DNA of 64,000 nucleotides from Brasilonema angustatum HA4187-MV1 (GCA_019359695.1 JAHHGV010000028.1:54219-118218), one strand, 5' to 3'. Positions 1-9,360 are shown, counted from the first letter of the stretch. The notes: generated by a model not told the origin, from the letters alone. Program-made: numbers and translations.

Positions 1-567
1 GGAGAACGGGCGGTGAGACTGCATGATGAAATTATTGCTGTGGCGGCGGAGTGGTCTGATCCAGTGACAAGGGGGCGTAAAAAGTTACAGCCACTACTCG
101 AAGGACAGAAGGACGATGTTTTGGATTTGTTAGAAAATTCTTTGGCTTCTGTGCGTTTGCGAGAGGTTCCAGAAGCGGTGAAACAGAGGCTTTGTCAAAC
201 GGTAGTGCAAGATGTGACGGAATTAACATCGCATCTCAATAAACGTGCGGAGGTTTTGGCAGAACGAGCAAAGAAAAAGCTGACAGCAAGGGGAGAAAAA
301 GAAGCTGTGGAGATGAAGAGAATTTTAGAGGAACAGCGCGATCGCATTCTCAAGCGCCAGCAAGAAACTCAAGTTTTGCAGCTAAAATTGTTTTCGGATG
401 AAGAACAACGCCAGATTGAAGCAGATCGTCGTCATTGGAATAAGCGGCTGAGTATGCTAACGGAAGAGTTGGTTCATGAACCTGCGCGAATTGAAGCAAC
501 TTATGAAGTCAAGGCGGTGCGGGTTGAACCAGTGGGTATTGTTTATTTGTATCCGGTGAGTGGTTAG
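1..567 (+). CDS. drmD: DrmD-like SNF2 helicase, C-terminal end (partial)
   Basis: The reading frame is open from the first base, so this is the 3' end of a gene starting outside the window. About 188 residues are visible: a charged, helical, coiled-coil-like segment rich in Glu, Lys and Arg, then the terminal block EPVGIVYLYPVSG. From memory, large SNF2-family helicases of class 1 DISARM (DrmD) and related restriction loci end this way. The helicase motifs would lie upstream and cannot be checked. The assignment leans on the context: a DrmMI-type methyltransferase, DrmA and DrmB follow on the same strand. DrmD is thought to act with DrmA/DrmB on unmodified phage DNA. Confidence 0.72.
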   Translation, partial: GERAVRLHDEIIAVAAEWSDPVTRGRKKLQPLLEGQKDDVLDLLENSLASVRLREVPEAVKQRLCQTVVQDVTELTSHLNKRAEVLAERAKKKLTARGEKEAVEMKRILEEQRDRILKRQQETQVLQLKLFSDEEQRQIEADRRHWNKRLSMLTEELVHEPARIEATYEVKAVRVEPVGIVYLYPVSG

Positions 568-576
568 TTGTTATAG

Positions 577-615
577 CAGGGAACAGGGAACAGGGAACAG
601 GGAACAGGGAACAGG
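577..615. repeat. Heptamer tandem repeat (CAGGGAA type)
   Basis: About five head-to-tail copies of a CAGGGAA heptamer directly after the drmD stop. The complementary TTCCCTG heptamer forms another array at 48143-48211. Such short tandemly repeated repetitive sequences are common between genes in filamentous cyanobacteria. Confidence 0.85.
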
Positions 616-709
616 CTTGAAAGTTTATTGGTGTGCGTGTTTCTTTCATTAGTTCATGTCCTAATCTACCTGGCAACTGCTATGATTCACGTTCAATACA
701 GTAATTGAT

Positions 710-1066
710 TCAGATTGCAATCGGTGACATTTCTAAAACCCGTTTTAACCACTCTTCGGCTTGTTGGGTGATTTTCGTTTTTTCTTTGGAATCAGACCAA
801 ATTTTTTCCCAATTAAACAGCCAACGTGTCAAAACACGCCCTAAATCAACCAACTCTGCGGCTTGATCAATATCTACCTGTACCATATCTGGAACAGTCC
901 ACTCAATAAAATACCTACTTTCTTTGGCAAGATTTAGTATCGATTCCTGATGCGATTCCTCAGCACATAAGTTTTTAATCTGAGATAAATTATCCACCAA
1001 CTTATGCAAGCGATTAGGAATATCATTTTTTACAAAGCTTTGTTTCTTTAAGCTAAAGTCTGTCAT
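710..1066 (-). CDS. Hypothetical protein between drmD and drmMI
   Basis: A 118-residue soluble, mainly helical protein read opposite to the DISARM genes. I recognise no family. It has no signal peptide, membrane span or metal-binding Cys/His cluster, and its second half is rich in Trp, Glu and Lys (TRWLFNWEKIW region). It sits in the 760-bp gap between drmD and drmMI, which could make it a passenger of the defence locus or an unrelated insertion. The composition looks coding, but the evidence is only an open frame of reasonable length with no competing frame. Confidence 0.5.
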   Translation of the reverse strand: MTDFSLKKQSFVKNDIPNRLHKLVDNLSQIKNLCAEESHQESILNLAKESRYFIEWTVPDMVQVDIDQAAELVDLGRVLTRWLFNWEKIWSDSKEKTKITQQAEEWLKRVLEMSPIAI

Positions 1067-1330
1067 AATTTTCCTAGAAACTCGATTATTAAACTAACCG
1101 CCAAGACGCAAAGAACGCCAAGAATTAAAGAGGAAGTATTAAGTGCAAGTTTACTCCAGAACTGGTAAGTAGCTCAAACTAATTAAACGTGAAATGTCAT
1201 TACGAGTGTAACGCAGTGAAGCGAAGTAATCGCAGGAATCGTATCTTATGTTTTTTTCTGTTGACCTACTTATTAGTCATCAAAGATACTTGATTTGAGA
1301 GATGAAATTAAAGGAGACACAGGAGAGACA

Positions 1331-2308
1331 ATGGCAATCGACCCAGAAATCACAAGACATAGAGAGTGGTTGGGTTTTCTCCAACCAGTAGGGTTGGTTG
1401 TGTCTCCTCCGGCGTTGGTGAAGGCGCAGGCGGTGGTGAATCGCAATGTGGTGGATTTGCAACAATCGCTGCTGGCTGTGGTTGATGAGGATGGTAGGAT
1501 TGCAAATTTTCTTTCTTTCGTGGTAGAAGTATTAAGTTGGGATAACTCTAACTTAATTGAAGCATCCACAGAATATGAGGTAGCGTTACCTGATTACGGG
1601 GAAGTTCTCGCGCCTACTTATATTGTGCCTGACGCAGACAGCGACTCACCGGTGATGTTGGTGCAAATCATTTCCCCGGATGCTGAGTTGGATGCAGTTG
1701 CACCTTTGATTGCTAAGTCTGGTACAAGTTGGCACGCTAGTCCTCAAGCGAAGTTTGAGCGGTTGTTGCGGGAGACGCAAATTCCCATCGGTTTGTTGTG
1801 CAATGGTGTGGCGTTACGTTTGGTTTATGCGCCACGGGGTGAGTCTTCCGGACATTTGACGTTTCCAGTGCAGGCGATGTGTGAGGTTTCTGGACGCCTG
1901 ATTTTGGGGGCGATGGAAATGTTGCTGTCGGGATTTCGGGTGTTTAATGCGCCGACAAATCGTTGTTTGAAAAATTTGTTAGAAGACAGTCGGAAATACC
2001 AAGCGGAAGTTTCGACGACTTTGGCGAATCAAGTGCTGGATGCTTTGTGGGAACTGTTGCGCGGGTTTCAGATGGCGGATGTGGCGGTGGGTGGTAATCT
2101 GTTGGGTGAAATTGCGACGACAGAACCTCAACATATATATGGTGGGTTAATTACTACGTTGATGCGGCTGGTGTTTTTGCTCTACGCTGAAGACGAAGGA
2201 CTCATGCCGCCAGACGACATTTATCAGCGTAACTATTCTGTGTCTGGTTTGTATGAACGGCTACGGGAAGATGCCGGAAATTATCCGGAAATGCCCTCAA
2301 GGAATTAA
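1331..2308 (+). CDS. drmMI: DrmMI-like adenine methyltransferase, N-terminal fragment (gene broken)
   Basis: About 325 residues matching the N-terminal part of large class I N6-adenine methyltransferases of DISARM. I chose the ATG at 1331 because AGGAGAGA lies just upstream; an in-frame codon at 1295 has no such signal. The frame ends prematurely: after the segment LYERLREDAGNYPE it runs into four unrelated codons and TAA. The rest of the protein continues in another frame just downstream, with the family's middle block missing. The product alone lacks the SAM-binding and NPPF motifs and would not be a methyltransferase. This is most likely half of a pseudogene. Confidence 0.75.
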   Translation: MAIDPEITRHREWLGFLQPVGLVVSPPALVKAQAVVNRNVVDLQQSLLAVVDEDGRIANFLSFVVEVLSWDNSNLIEASTEYEVALPDYGEVLAPTYIVPDADSDSPVMLVQIISPDAELDAVAPLIAKSGTSWHASPQAKFERLLRETQIPIGLLCNGVALRLVYAPRGESSGHLTFPVQAMCEVSGRLILGAMEMLLSGFRVFNAPTNRCLKNLLEDSRKYQAEVSTTLANQVLDALWELLRGFQMADVAVGGNLLGEIATTEPQHIYGGLITTLMRLVFLLYAEDEGLMPPDDIYQRNYSVSGLYERLREDAGNYPEMPSRN

Positions 2309-2334
2309 AAGCAGCACAGACATTAGAAGATGTG
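2275..2334 (+). other. Deletion/frameshift junction inside drmMI
   Basis: The N-terminal frame (frame 2) reads to the TAA at 2306-2308, while the C-terminal frame (frame 1) is already coding for family-like sequence (LKELKAAQTLEDVVAALGRK) from about 2296. The octamer CCGGAAAT occurs twice here, 2275-2282 and 2285-2292. Family members have a long stretch between these two blocks, so I infer an internal deletion that also shifted the frame, possibly through short direct repeats. Confidence 0.65.
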
Positions 2335-5196
2335 GTAGCGGCGTTAGGTCGAAAAGTGTCGCGACAAACACCGCATATTTTACCAGTGGGTTCGCTGTAC
2401 TTGCAGCCAGGAGAAGAACGCAGGCGTTCTGGTTCTCACTACACACCCCGTTCCCTCACCAAGCCAATTGTGGAAACAACACTGCGTCCGGTATTGGAAG
2501 CTTTGGGAGAACGTCCCACTGCTGAGCAAATTTTATCGTTGAAAGTTTGTGACTTGGCGATGGGTTCCGGTGCGTTTTTGGTAGAGACTTGTCGTCAGTT
2601 GGCAGAGAAATTGGTGGAAGCTTGGGAACGTGAGAGAAACGATACCCGCCTGGAAATTAGCGATGATGTCCAAACGCGCCTGGAAATGAGTGATCATGTC
2701 CACATCCGCCTGGGAATAAATTCCCAGTCTCATAGCCAAAGTCCGTTAAAACGGACTGAACAAACCTCAAATTCCAATCAGTCCTGTTTAGAGGACTTGG
2801 ATTATGAGCCAGGAAATTCATTTCCTGGTGGACGTGAGGGTGAAGCGACAATCAGTGATCATGTCCACACCCGCTTGGGAATAAATTCCCAGTCTCATAG
2901 CCAAAGTCCGTTGAAACGGACTGAACGAATCTCAAATTCCAATCAGTCCTGTTTAGAGGACTTGGATTATGAGCCAGGAAATTCATTTCCTGGTGGACGT
3001 GATGAAAATGCCACAATTATCAATCATAGCCCAGACGAACCCCTCCTTCTCGCTCGTCGTCTCGTCGCCCAACGCTGTTTGTATGGAGTGGATAAAAATC
3101 CCTTTGCGGTGAATTTGGCGAAGTTATCTTTGTGGTTAGTGACGCTGGCGAAGGATTTGCCGTTTACATTTTTGGATCATGCGCTCAAGTGTGGAGATTC
3201 GCTGGTAGGGTTGAGGAAAGAGGAGATTGGTTCCTTTGGGAAAGATGCGGCTTATGATTTGCCGTTGTTAGCACTGTTGAAACAACAACTTGAACGTGCG
3301 CGTTCTTATCGGACGGAAATTCAGGCGTTGGATACCCGCAGTGATGCTGATGATGACCAAAAGCGGAATTATCTATATAAAGTAGAACAAGAATTGCACG
3401 AGGCGCGGTTAATAGGAGATGTGAGAATTGCGGCGTTCTTTGAGGGAAGTAATAAGAAGCAGCCAGAGGAGAGAGAAAAAGAGATTGCAGAATTGGTGAG
3501 AAATTGGCGGTATCACCAAGCGGATGCTGAGAGTTTGCAGGAAATTGCGAGTAAGTTGCGGAGTGGGGAACGCGGGATTATTCCGTTTAACTGGGATATT
3601 GAGTTTCCAGAGGTGTTTGATAGGGATGATAGAAATAATAATCCGGGGTTTGATGCGATTGTGGGAAATCCACCGTTTGCGGGAAAGAATACCACAATTA
3701 ACGCCCATGCACCTGGTTATCAAGATTGGTTAAAAGAAGTTTACCCAGAGTCTCACGGTAATTCTGATTTAGTGGCGTTTTTCTTCCGTCGTGCTTTTGA
3801 GATTTTGCGTCAGGGTGGAACGCTTGGGTTAATTGCTACGAATACTATTGCACAGGGTGATACTCGTAGCACTGGACTGCGTTGGATTTGTCAGCAAGGG
3901 GGAACAATTTACAATGCTCAAAAACGGTTGAAATGGCCCGGACTAGCAGCAGTTGTTGTCAGCGTGGTTAATATATGTCAGGGAAATTATAAACAGATAA
4001 AGCTGTTGAATGGGCGAGAGGTTCCCCGAATTTCTGCGTTTTTGTTCCATGCGGGGGGAAATGAAAATCCGGCGGTGTTGCTGGCGAATGCTGAGAAAAG
4101 CTTTCAAGGTAGCATTGTTTTGGGCATGGGTTTCACGTTTGATGATACTAATCCAGAGGCGACACCCATTGCAGAAATGCAGCGCTTGATTGAGAAAGAT
4201 GCAAGAAACGCAGAGAGGATTTTTCCTTACATTGGTGGTGAAGAGGTAAATAGCAGTCCAACTCACGCGCATCGTCGTTATGTTATTAATTTTGGGGAGA
4301 TGAGTGAGGATGAGGCGAGGTTGTATCCTGATTTGATGGAGATTGTTGAGGAGAAGGTAAAAGGAACCCGTGGTAAACATTCGACAGCACCTTGGTGGCA
4401 ATTTGAACGACTTAGGGGAGAATTGTTTAGAGCGATCGCCCCACTTGAACGAGTGTTAGTCCGATCACTTACCAGTAAACATTTTTGTTTTGCATTTCTT
4501 CCAGCAGGGTTTGTTTACGACCAAACTCTGATTGTTTTTGCTCTACCTTACTTTTCTTGCTTTGCTATTCTGAGTTGTAACTTACATGAAGTGTGGGCAC
4601 GATTCTTTGGTGCTACATTGGAAGATCGACCTAGGTATAACATAGCTGACTGCTTTGAAACCTTCCCCTTCCCCGAAAACTGGGAAACCAACCCCACCCT
4701 AGAAGCCGCAGGCAAAGAATACTACGAATTCCGCGCCGCCTTAATGGTTCACAACAACCAAGGACTCACCGACACCTACAACCGCTTCCATGATCCAGAG
4801 GAACGCGACTCTGATATCCTGAAACTGCACGAACTTCACGCCGCAATGGATAAAGCCGTCCTCGATGCTTACGACTGGAGTGACATCTCCACCGACTGCA
4901 CCTTCTTACTAGACTACGACGATGAGGAAGACCTTACCTCCAATCCTTATGAAGGAGAGGGGAGTAGTAGACAACGGAAAAAACCTTGGCGCTACCGTTG
5001 GACGGAACAAGTGCATGATGAAGTTTTAGCACGCCTGCTTGACCTTAACCAAAAACGGGCGGAAGCGGAAATTCTTGGCGGTAAGGCGGCGGAGGGGAAA
5101 GCGAAGGCGAAGGGTGCGAAAAAGAAAACAACTAAAACCAAATCTCAAAAGCTTGTTAAAGATTCGCCAATAATACCGGGGTTTAATGTGGAGTAA
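2332..5196 (+). CDS. drmMI: DrmMI-like adenine methyltransferase, catalytic fragment (gene broken)
   Basis: The second part of the broken drmMI gene, 954 residues from a GTG at 2332; its coding similarity really begins further upstream. It carries the SAM-binding motif I (AMGSGAFLVE, near residue 80) and the catalytic NPPF motif (IVGNPPFAGKN) of N6-adenine MTases. The target-recognition region follows, then a Lys-rich tail (KAKGAKKKTTKTK). In DISARM the methylase marks host DNA as self. Two oddities stand out: the N-terminus is separated by a frameshift, and residues about 105-225 are an inserted repeat cassette between motif I and the conserved LLLARRLVAQRCLYGVDKNP block. Without its N-terminal part the protein may be inactive. 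Confidence 0.8.
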   Translation: MVAALGRKVSRQTPHILPVGSLYLQPGEERRRSGSHYTPRSLTKPIVETTLRPVLEALGERPTAEQILSLKVCDLAMGSGAFLVETCRQLAEKLVEAWERERNDTRLEISDDVQTRLEMSDHVHIRLGINSQSHSQSPLKRTEQTSNSNQSCLEDLDYEPGNSFPGGREGEATISDHVHTRLGINSQSHSQSPLKRTERISNSNQSCLEDLDYEPGNSFPGGRDENATIINHSPDEPLLLARRLVAQRCLYGVDKNPFAVNLAKLSLWLVTLAKDLPFTFLDHALKCGDSLVGLRKEEIGSFGKDAAYDLPLLALLKQQLERARSYRTEIQALDTRSDADDDQKRNYLYKVEQELHEARLIGDVRIAAFFEGSNKKQPEEREKEIAELVRNWRYHQADAESLQEIASKLRSGERGIIPFNWDIEFPEVFDRDDRNNNPGFDAIVGNPPFAGKNTTINAHAPGYQDWLKEVYPESHGNSDLVAFFFRRAFEILRQGGTLGLIATNTIAQGDTRSTGLRWICQQGGTIYNAQKRLKWPGLAAVVVSVVNICQGNYKQIKLLNGREVPRISAFLFHAGGNENPAVLLANAEKSFQGSIVLGMGFTFDDTNPEATPIAEMQRLIEKDARNAERIFPYIGGEEVNSSPTHAHRRYVINFGEMSEDEARLYPDLMEIVEEKVKGTRGKHSTAPWWQFERLRGELFRAIAPLERVLVRSLTSKHFCFAFLPAGFVYDQTLIVFALPYFSCFAILSCNLHEVWARFFGATLEDRPRYNIADCFETFPFPENWETNPTLEAAGKEYYEFRAALMVHNNQGLTDTYNRFHDPEERDSDILKLHELHAAMDKAVLDAYDWSDISTDCTFLLDYDDEEDLTSNPYEGEGSSRQRKKPWRYRWTEQVHDEVLARLLDLNQKRAEAEILGGKAAEGKAKAKGAKKKTTKTKSQKLVKDSPIIPGFNVE
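2647..3001 (+). repeat. In-frame palindromic repeat cassette inside drmMI
   Basis: Two near-identical units (2689-2836 and 2854-3001) with a 165-bp period, i.e. 55 codons, so the reading frame is kept. Two shorter 30-bp-period partial copies precede them (2647-2706). Each unit holds four perfect or near-perfect small palindromes. In unit 1 these are 2710-2727 (CTGGGAATAAATTCCCAG), 2740-2757 (AGTCCGTTAAAACGGACT), 2780-2797 (AGTCCTGTTTAGAGGACT) and 2809-2828. Such palindromes are usually intergenic repeats in cyanobacteria. Here they encode a hydrophilic Ser/Asn-rich insert. Confidence 0.9.
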
Positions 5197-5231
5197 TATG
5201 AATTTAAATTGCCTAAATACAAGGAGAGACA

Positions 5232-5429
5232 ATGACAATTAAAGAACAAATTACACAAGAACTAGAAAAATTACCTGAACCCTTGTTACAGGAAATTTTA
5301 GATTTCGTTCAGTTTCTCCAGGCAAAAAACCAGCAACGCAGCATAAGAGAAATCACTATTATGAGTGAATCATCACTACAAAAAGATTGGTTAAGACCAG
5401 AGGAAGAAGCTGCATGGCAGGATTTGTAA
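5232..5429 (+). CDS. Small antitoxin-like protein (DUF2281 type)
   Basis: A 65-residue protein beginning with a helical motif (ITQELEKLPEPLLQEILDFVQFLQ) typical of DUF2281/VapB-like antitoxins. The C-terminal tail ends in RPEEEAAWQDL, the kind of extended acidic segment that occupies a toxin. AAGGAGAG lies just upstream of the ATG. It overlaps the following PemK/MazF-type toxin gene by 16 bp, the usual antitoxin-first coupled layout. The pair lies inside the DISARM locus between drmMI and drmA. Binding of the neighbouring toxin is inferred from family and position. Confidence 0.75.
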   Translation: MTIKEQITQELEKLPEPLLQEILDFVQFLQAKNQQRSIREITIMSESSLQKDWLRPEEEAAWQDL

Positions 5430-5752
5430 AAGGTGATGTCGTTATCGTTCCCTTTCCATTTTCAGACTTAACTCAAACAAAACGCAGACCTGCTTTAGTT
5501 ATTGCTACACTTGCGGGAGACGACTTAATTCTTTGCCAAATTACTAGCCAATCTGTTGGCGACACATACGCTATTGAAATCGATAATAGCGATTTTAGCT
5601 CTGGTGGTTTAAATCAACCAAGTAATATCAGACCAAATCGACTTTTTACTGCTGATAGGCAAATTATATTATACAAAGCTGGTCAAATAAAACCGGAAAA
5701 ATTAATTGAAGTGATTACTAAAATTGTTGAAATTTTACATGACAGTAGTTAG
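5414..5752 (+). CDS. PemK/MazF-family toxin (endoribonuclease)
   Basis: About 112 residues with the MazF/PemK fold signature: start block GDVVIVPFPFSDLTQTKRRP, then LVIAT, the ITSQ segment, and the later SNIRPNRLFTAD block. MazF-family toxins cut mRNA, often at short sequence motifs, when the antitoxin is lost. I chose the ATG at 5414, which overlaps the antitoxin gene; an upstream in-frame start at 5387 would add nine residues inside the antitoxin and fits the family less well. It may act as an addiction module stabilising DISARM, or as an abortive-infection back-up. Neither is shown by sequence. Confidence 0.85.
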   Translation: MAGFVKGDVVIVPFPFSDLTQTKRRPALVIATLAGDDLILCQITSQSVGDTYAIEIDNSDFSSGGLNQPSNIRPNRLFTADRQIILYKAGQIKPEKLIEVITKIVEILHDSS

Positions 5753-5922
5753 TTGCAGAATCTTGTTTCTACAATATTTATCTCGACGCCAAAGAACCGC
5801 CAGAAAAATCACAAACACCTCGCTTAACTCACAGCAAAATCAGTAAATTGCCCTAATATAGTATATACAGTTGATTGCTTGCTGTATCTTGATTGAAGGA
5901 GTAAACAGCGATAGATAATAAT

Positions 5923-8900
5923 ATGACTATGCCAGCCACTACTCCAGCCGAAGTGCGATCGCACCTCACAGATGCCCTACAACTTGACTTAGTAGGACCA
6001 ACACCTAATGATACCACCCACGCCCGCGAAATCCTGACGCAGCCACCTTCTAAATGGTATCTCACTGGCTTTCTGGTACCTTTTGGTGCACCGCCTGAAG
6101 TGCGTTCTGATGACACAAGCAATGATGAGATTGTCCAAATTAGCAACACCGATGTAGCCGATGATGCTGTTGCCCCGGAAACTGCTTCCGCAAGAAAAGT
6201 ACTTTTTCCTTCTTCGATTGGCTTAAGCTTTCTCATATCATCAGATACTCAAGAGTTAGATGTGACGGTGAATTGGGGCGACTACGTTTCTAAAGCAGGC
6301 GAAACTGAATTAGAGACTACAGAAACTGAGGACGAATCGGAACAAACAACGGAATTATGGGAACGCATCCCCCAAGCTGTGGATGTACACATCATCTTAC
6401 CCAAAGATAAGCAGAAAAAACAGCTAGATGTTCCTGGTGGTAGTGGGTTGCAGTTGTTTGTTTCCTGTCGGGCAGTACGTTCTCAAAATCTTCCCAAGGG
6501 AACCCGTTCGGTTTCCGTCTTTCTAGTTAACTATCGCACTCATAACCCTAATAAAAAACGAGATCCCTATTTTGCTTTCCAAGCCAGTCTCAACATCCGT
6601 ACCACCAACGGCTTTGTTCCTCGTCCTGACTTGCGCGGACAAAATAGTTCAGATTGGGACGAAGCTGTCGCTAGTTTACAATACCGCAATGACTGCGAGT
6701 TCGCCGTCGGTCATAACGTCTCGGCAATAGCGATTCACTCTGAGGGCAAATGTCAGGAAATCTCCACAACTTGGATACCACAAGCCGAAGTTCCCAGAGT
6801 TGAACCAGCAGACATCGCAGGGTTAGAACTTTCAATGGAAGCACTGGCGGATGCACCGGACGCGCAAACTGTACGCCGGATGGTGAATCCAATGGTGACG
6901 AGTTATACTCAATGGATTAGTGACCAACAAGCCGCAGCCCCAAGCGAACCGCAACAAGCCAAAGTCGCAACTGACTTGTTAAACCGTGCGATAAAAATAT
7001 GTCATCGCATCGCCGCCGGACTCCAAGCACTTGATGATCCATTGGTTTTTGAGGCGTTTCAAATTGCTAACCGTGTTATTGCGATCGCCCGCAGACAACG
7101 CCTCACCCACGACAGCGACAACATCTCACCCGAAGACTTTCCACCCCCCAAATGGCGACCGTTTCAGTTAGCATTTTTACTCTTAAATCTCGTTAGCATC
7201 ACCAACCCCGAAAATTCTGATCGGGAAATTGTCGATTTACTCTTCTTCCCCACAGGTGGCGGGAAAACCGAAGCATACCTGGGTTTAGCTGCATTTACCC
7301 TTGTCTTACGCCGTCTGCGAGACCCCAGCATTTACTCTGCAGGTGTCAGCGTCTTGATGCGCTACACTCTCCGTCTCCTCACCCTGGATCAACTCGAACG
7401 CGCTGCAACCCTCATCTGTGCTTTGGAACTTCAACGCCAGCATAACCCTAAACTTGGCAATCACCCCTTTGAAATTGGGCTGTGGGTAGGGCAAAGCGCT
7501 ACTCCCAATAAAATGGGTAGTAAAAGCGACAAGGATGAAAATTCAGCCCACGCCCGCACTCATGCTTACCAACGCGATGACAAAGCCAAACCCAAGCCAG
7601 TCCCCCTCGAACGCTGTCCTTGGTGCGGTGCAGAGTTAACACCTAACTCGTTTCAATTGTTACCAAATCCAAATACGCCTACGGATTTGCAATTAATTTG
7701 TGTTGGCAGTAAGAAACGTGCGGACGGTAAACCTGCGTGCGTTTTTAGAAAAAACAGTTATCTGCCCTTAATTGCAGTCGATGAGCAGATATATCGCAGA
7801 TTACCCTGTTTCATCATCGCCACAGTTGACAAATTTGCCAATTTACCCTGGGTAGGTCAAACGGGAGCGCTTTTTGGTAAGGTGACGCATTACGACGACC
7901 GAGAGGGATTTTATGGAACTGGTGATCCAAAAATTAAAGGTCGCCGTCTCGAAAAAACACTACCCCCACCTGACTTAGTTATTCAAGACGAATTGCACCT
8001 GATTTCCGGACCACTGGGAACGATGGTAGGGCTGTACGAAACAGCAATTGATACTTTGTGCAGTGTTACCAACAACGATAAAACCATCCGCCCGAAAATC
8101 GTTGCTTCCACTGCAACCGTCCGCCGCGCTGATCGCCAAATCCAAGCATTATTTGGACGCACCCAAGTTGATATTTTCCCCGCACCAGGTCCCGGTCGCC
8201 ACGACTCATTTTTTGCCAAAACCATCTTCACTAATCAATCCCCTGGTCGCCTCTATGTCGGTGTCGCCGCCCAAGGACGTAGCTTAAAAGTTGTCTTATT
8301 GCGAACATACTTGGCGTTACTTGGGGCAGCACAAAAAGCTTGGGAAGAAGCAGGAGGAAAGAAAAACCCCAGTAATCCTGCCGACCCTTACATGACACTT
8401 TTGGGTTATTTCAATTCCTTGCGTGAGTTAGGTGGTAGCCGTCGCTTGGTTGAAGATGAAGTCAATTCGCGCCTGACGCAGTATGGAGACAGACGCAGAT
8501 ATCAAGCAACCACAAGTTTGTTTGCTAACCGTAAAATCGATGACGAACCCGAAGAATTAACCTCTCGTGTCAGCACGAACAAAGTCGCCAATACCAAGCG
8601 TCGTTTGGCTTTACCCTGCAATGAAAAAGAAAGCGTTGATGTGGCATTAGCAACAAATATGATTTCCGTAGGTTTGGACATCACGCGCTTGGGTTTAATG
8701 GTTGTGTTGGGACAACCGAAAACCGCTGCTGAATACATCCAAGCCACCAGCCGCGTTGGACGCGATGCGAGTAAACCAGGATTGGTGGTAACACTGCTGA
8801 ATGTCCATCGTCCACGAGATAGGTCGCATTATGAACGCTTCCAGATATGGCATGATACCTTCTACCGTGCAGTAGAAGCAACCAGCGTCACTCCCTTTTC

Positions 8901-9360
8901 ACCCCGTGCGATTGATAGAGGTTTAGCAGGGGTTACTGTTGCATTAGCGCGCCTGGGTATTTCAGATATGACAGCACCTTTGGGTGCAGCCCAAGTTAAT
9001 CAATATCGCAGCGAATTGGAATTTGTCATAGATGCCATATCCAAGCGTGCGCAAATGCATAACCCCGATTTAAAAACTGATGCCGCCGACGCTTTGCGTC
9101 AAGAAATTCGCAAAGAAGTGATAAACTTGCTTGATACTTGGGAACAAATTGCCCTACGTGACCAACGTTTGCAATACCAACCCAACGAAATTGAAATGGC
9201 ACCTCCTTTACTCCTTGATGCGCTTGATCCGGAAGTCGATAAGAAATCGACTGACCAACAAAAGTTTAAAGCACAGCGTAGCTTACGTGATGTTGAGCCA
9301 GTTGTGAAGCTTTTGGTACGGGATCCTGGAGGATTAGAAGTTGAGGAAAAAGAGGCATGA
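5923..9360 (+). CDS. drmA: DrmA, DISARM helicase (DUF1998-associated)
   Basis: A 1145-residue superfamily 2 helicase-like protein. It shows Walker A (FFPTGGGKTEAY, about residues 441-452), a DELH box (689-692), SAT-like motif III (ASTAT), and motif VI QATSRVGRD (940-948). A CPWCGAEL zinc-ribbon-like start is at 565-568, between the two ATPase motifs. This layout is characteristic of DrmA, the conserved DISARM helicase that partners DrmB on non-self DNA. The start at 5923 is the first ATG of the frame. Its stop overlaps the drmB start by 4 bp (ATGA), implying translational coupling. The gene appears intact, unlike the upstream methylase gene. Confidence 0.92.
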   Translation: MTMPATTPAEVRSHLTDALQLDLVGPTPNDTTHAREILTQPPSKWYLTGFLVPFGAPPEVRSDDTSNDEIVQISNTDVADDAVAPETASARKVLFPSSIGLSFLISSDTQELDVTVNWGDYVSKAGETELETTETEDESEQTTELWERIPQAVDVHIILPKDKQKKQLDVPGGSGLQLFVSCRAVRSQNLPKGTRSVSVFLVNYRTHNPNKKRDPYFAFQASLNIRTTNGFVPRPDLRGQNSSDWDEAVASLQYRNDCEFAVGHNVSAIAIHSEGKCQEISTTWIPQAEVPRVEPADIAGLELSMEALADAPDAQTVRRMVNPMVTSYTQWISDQQAAAPSEPQQAKVATDLLNRAIKICHRIAAGLQALDDPLVFEAFQIANRVIAIARRQRLTHDSDNISPEDFPPPKWRPFQLAFLLLNLVSITNPENSDREIVDLLFFPTGGGKTEAYLGLAAFTLVLRRLRDPSIYSAGVSVLMRYTLRLLTLDQLERAATLICALELQRQHNPKLGNHPFEIGLWVGQSATPNKMGSKSDKDENSAHARTHAYQRDDKAKPKPVPLERCPWCGAELTPNSFQLLPNPNTPTDLQLICVGSKKRADGKPACVFRKNSYLPLIAVDEQIYRRLPCFIIATVDKFANLPWVGQTGALFGKVTHYDDREGFYGTGDPKIKGRRLEKTLPPPDLVIQDELHLISGPLGTMVGLYETAIDTLCSVTNNDKTIRPKIVASTATVRRADRQIQALFGRTQVDIFPAPGPGRHDSFFAKTIFTNQSPGRLYVGVAAQGRSLKVVLLRTYLALLGAAQKAWEEAGGKKNPSNPADPYMTLLGYFNSLRELGGSRRLVEDEVNSRLTQYGDRRRYQATTSLFANRKIDDEPEELTSRVSTNKVANTKRRLALPCNEKESVDVALATNMISVGLDITRLGLMVVLGQPKTAAEYIQATSRVGRDASKPGLVVTLLNVHRPRDRSHYERFQIWHDTFYRAVEATSVTPFSPRAIDRGLAGVTVALARLGISDMTAPLGAAQVNQYRSELEFVIDAISKRAQMHNPDLKTDAADALRQEIRKEVINLLDTWEQIALRDQRLQYQPNEIEMAPPLLLDALDPEVDKKSTDQQKFKAQRSLRDVEPVVKLLVRDPGGLEVEEKEA

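Noticed and set aside
3943..4401. 152-codon minus-strand frame inside drmMI
   Set aside because: Shadow of the methyltransferase coding sequence; no family-like sequence and no ribosome-binding site.
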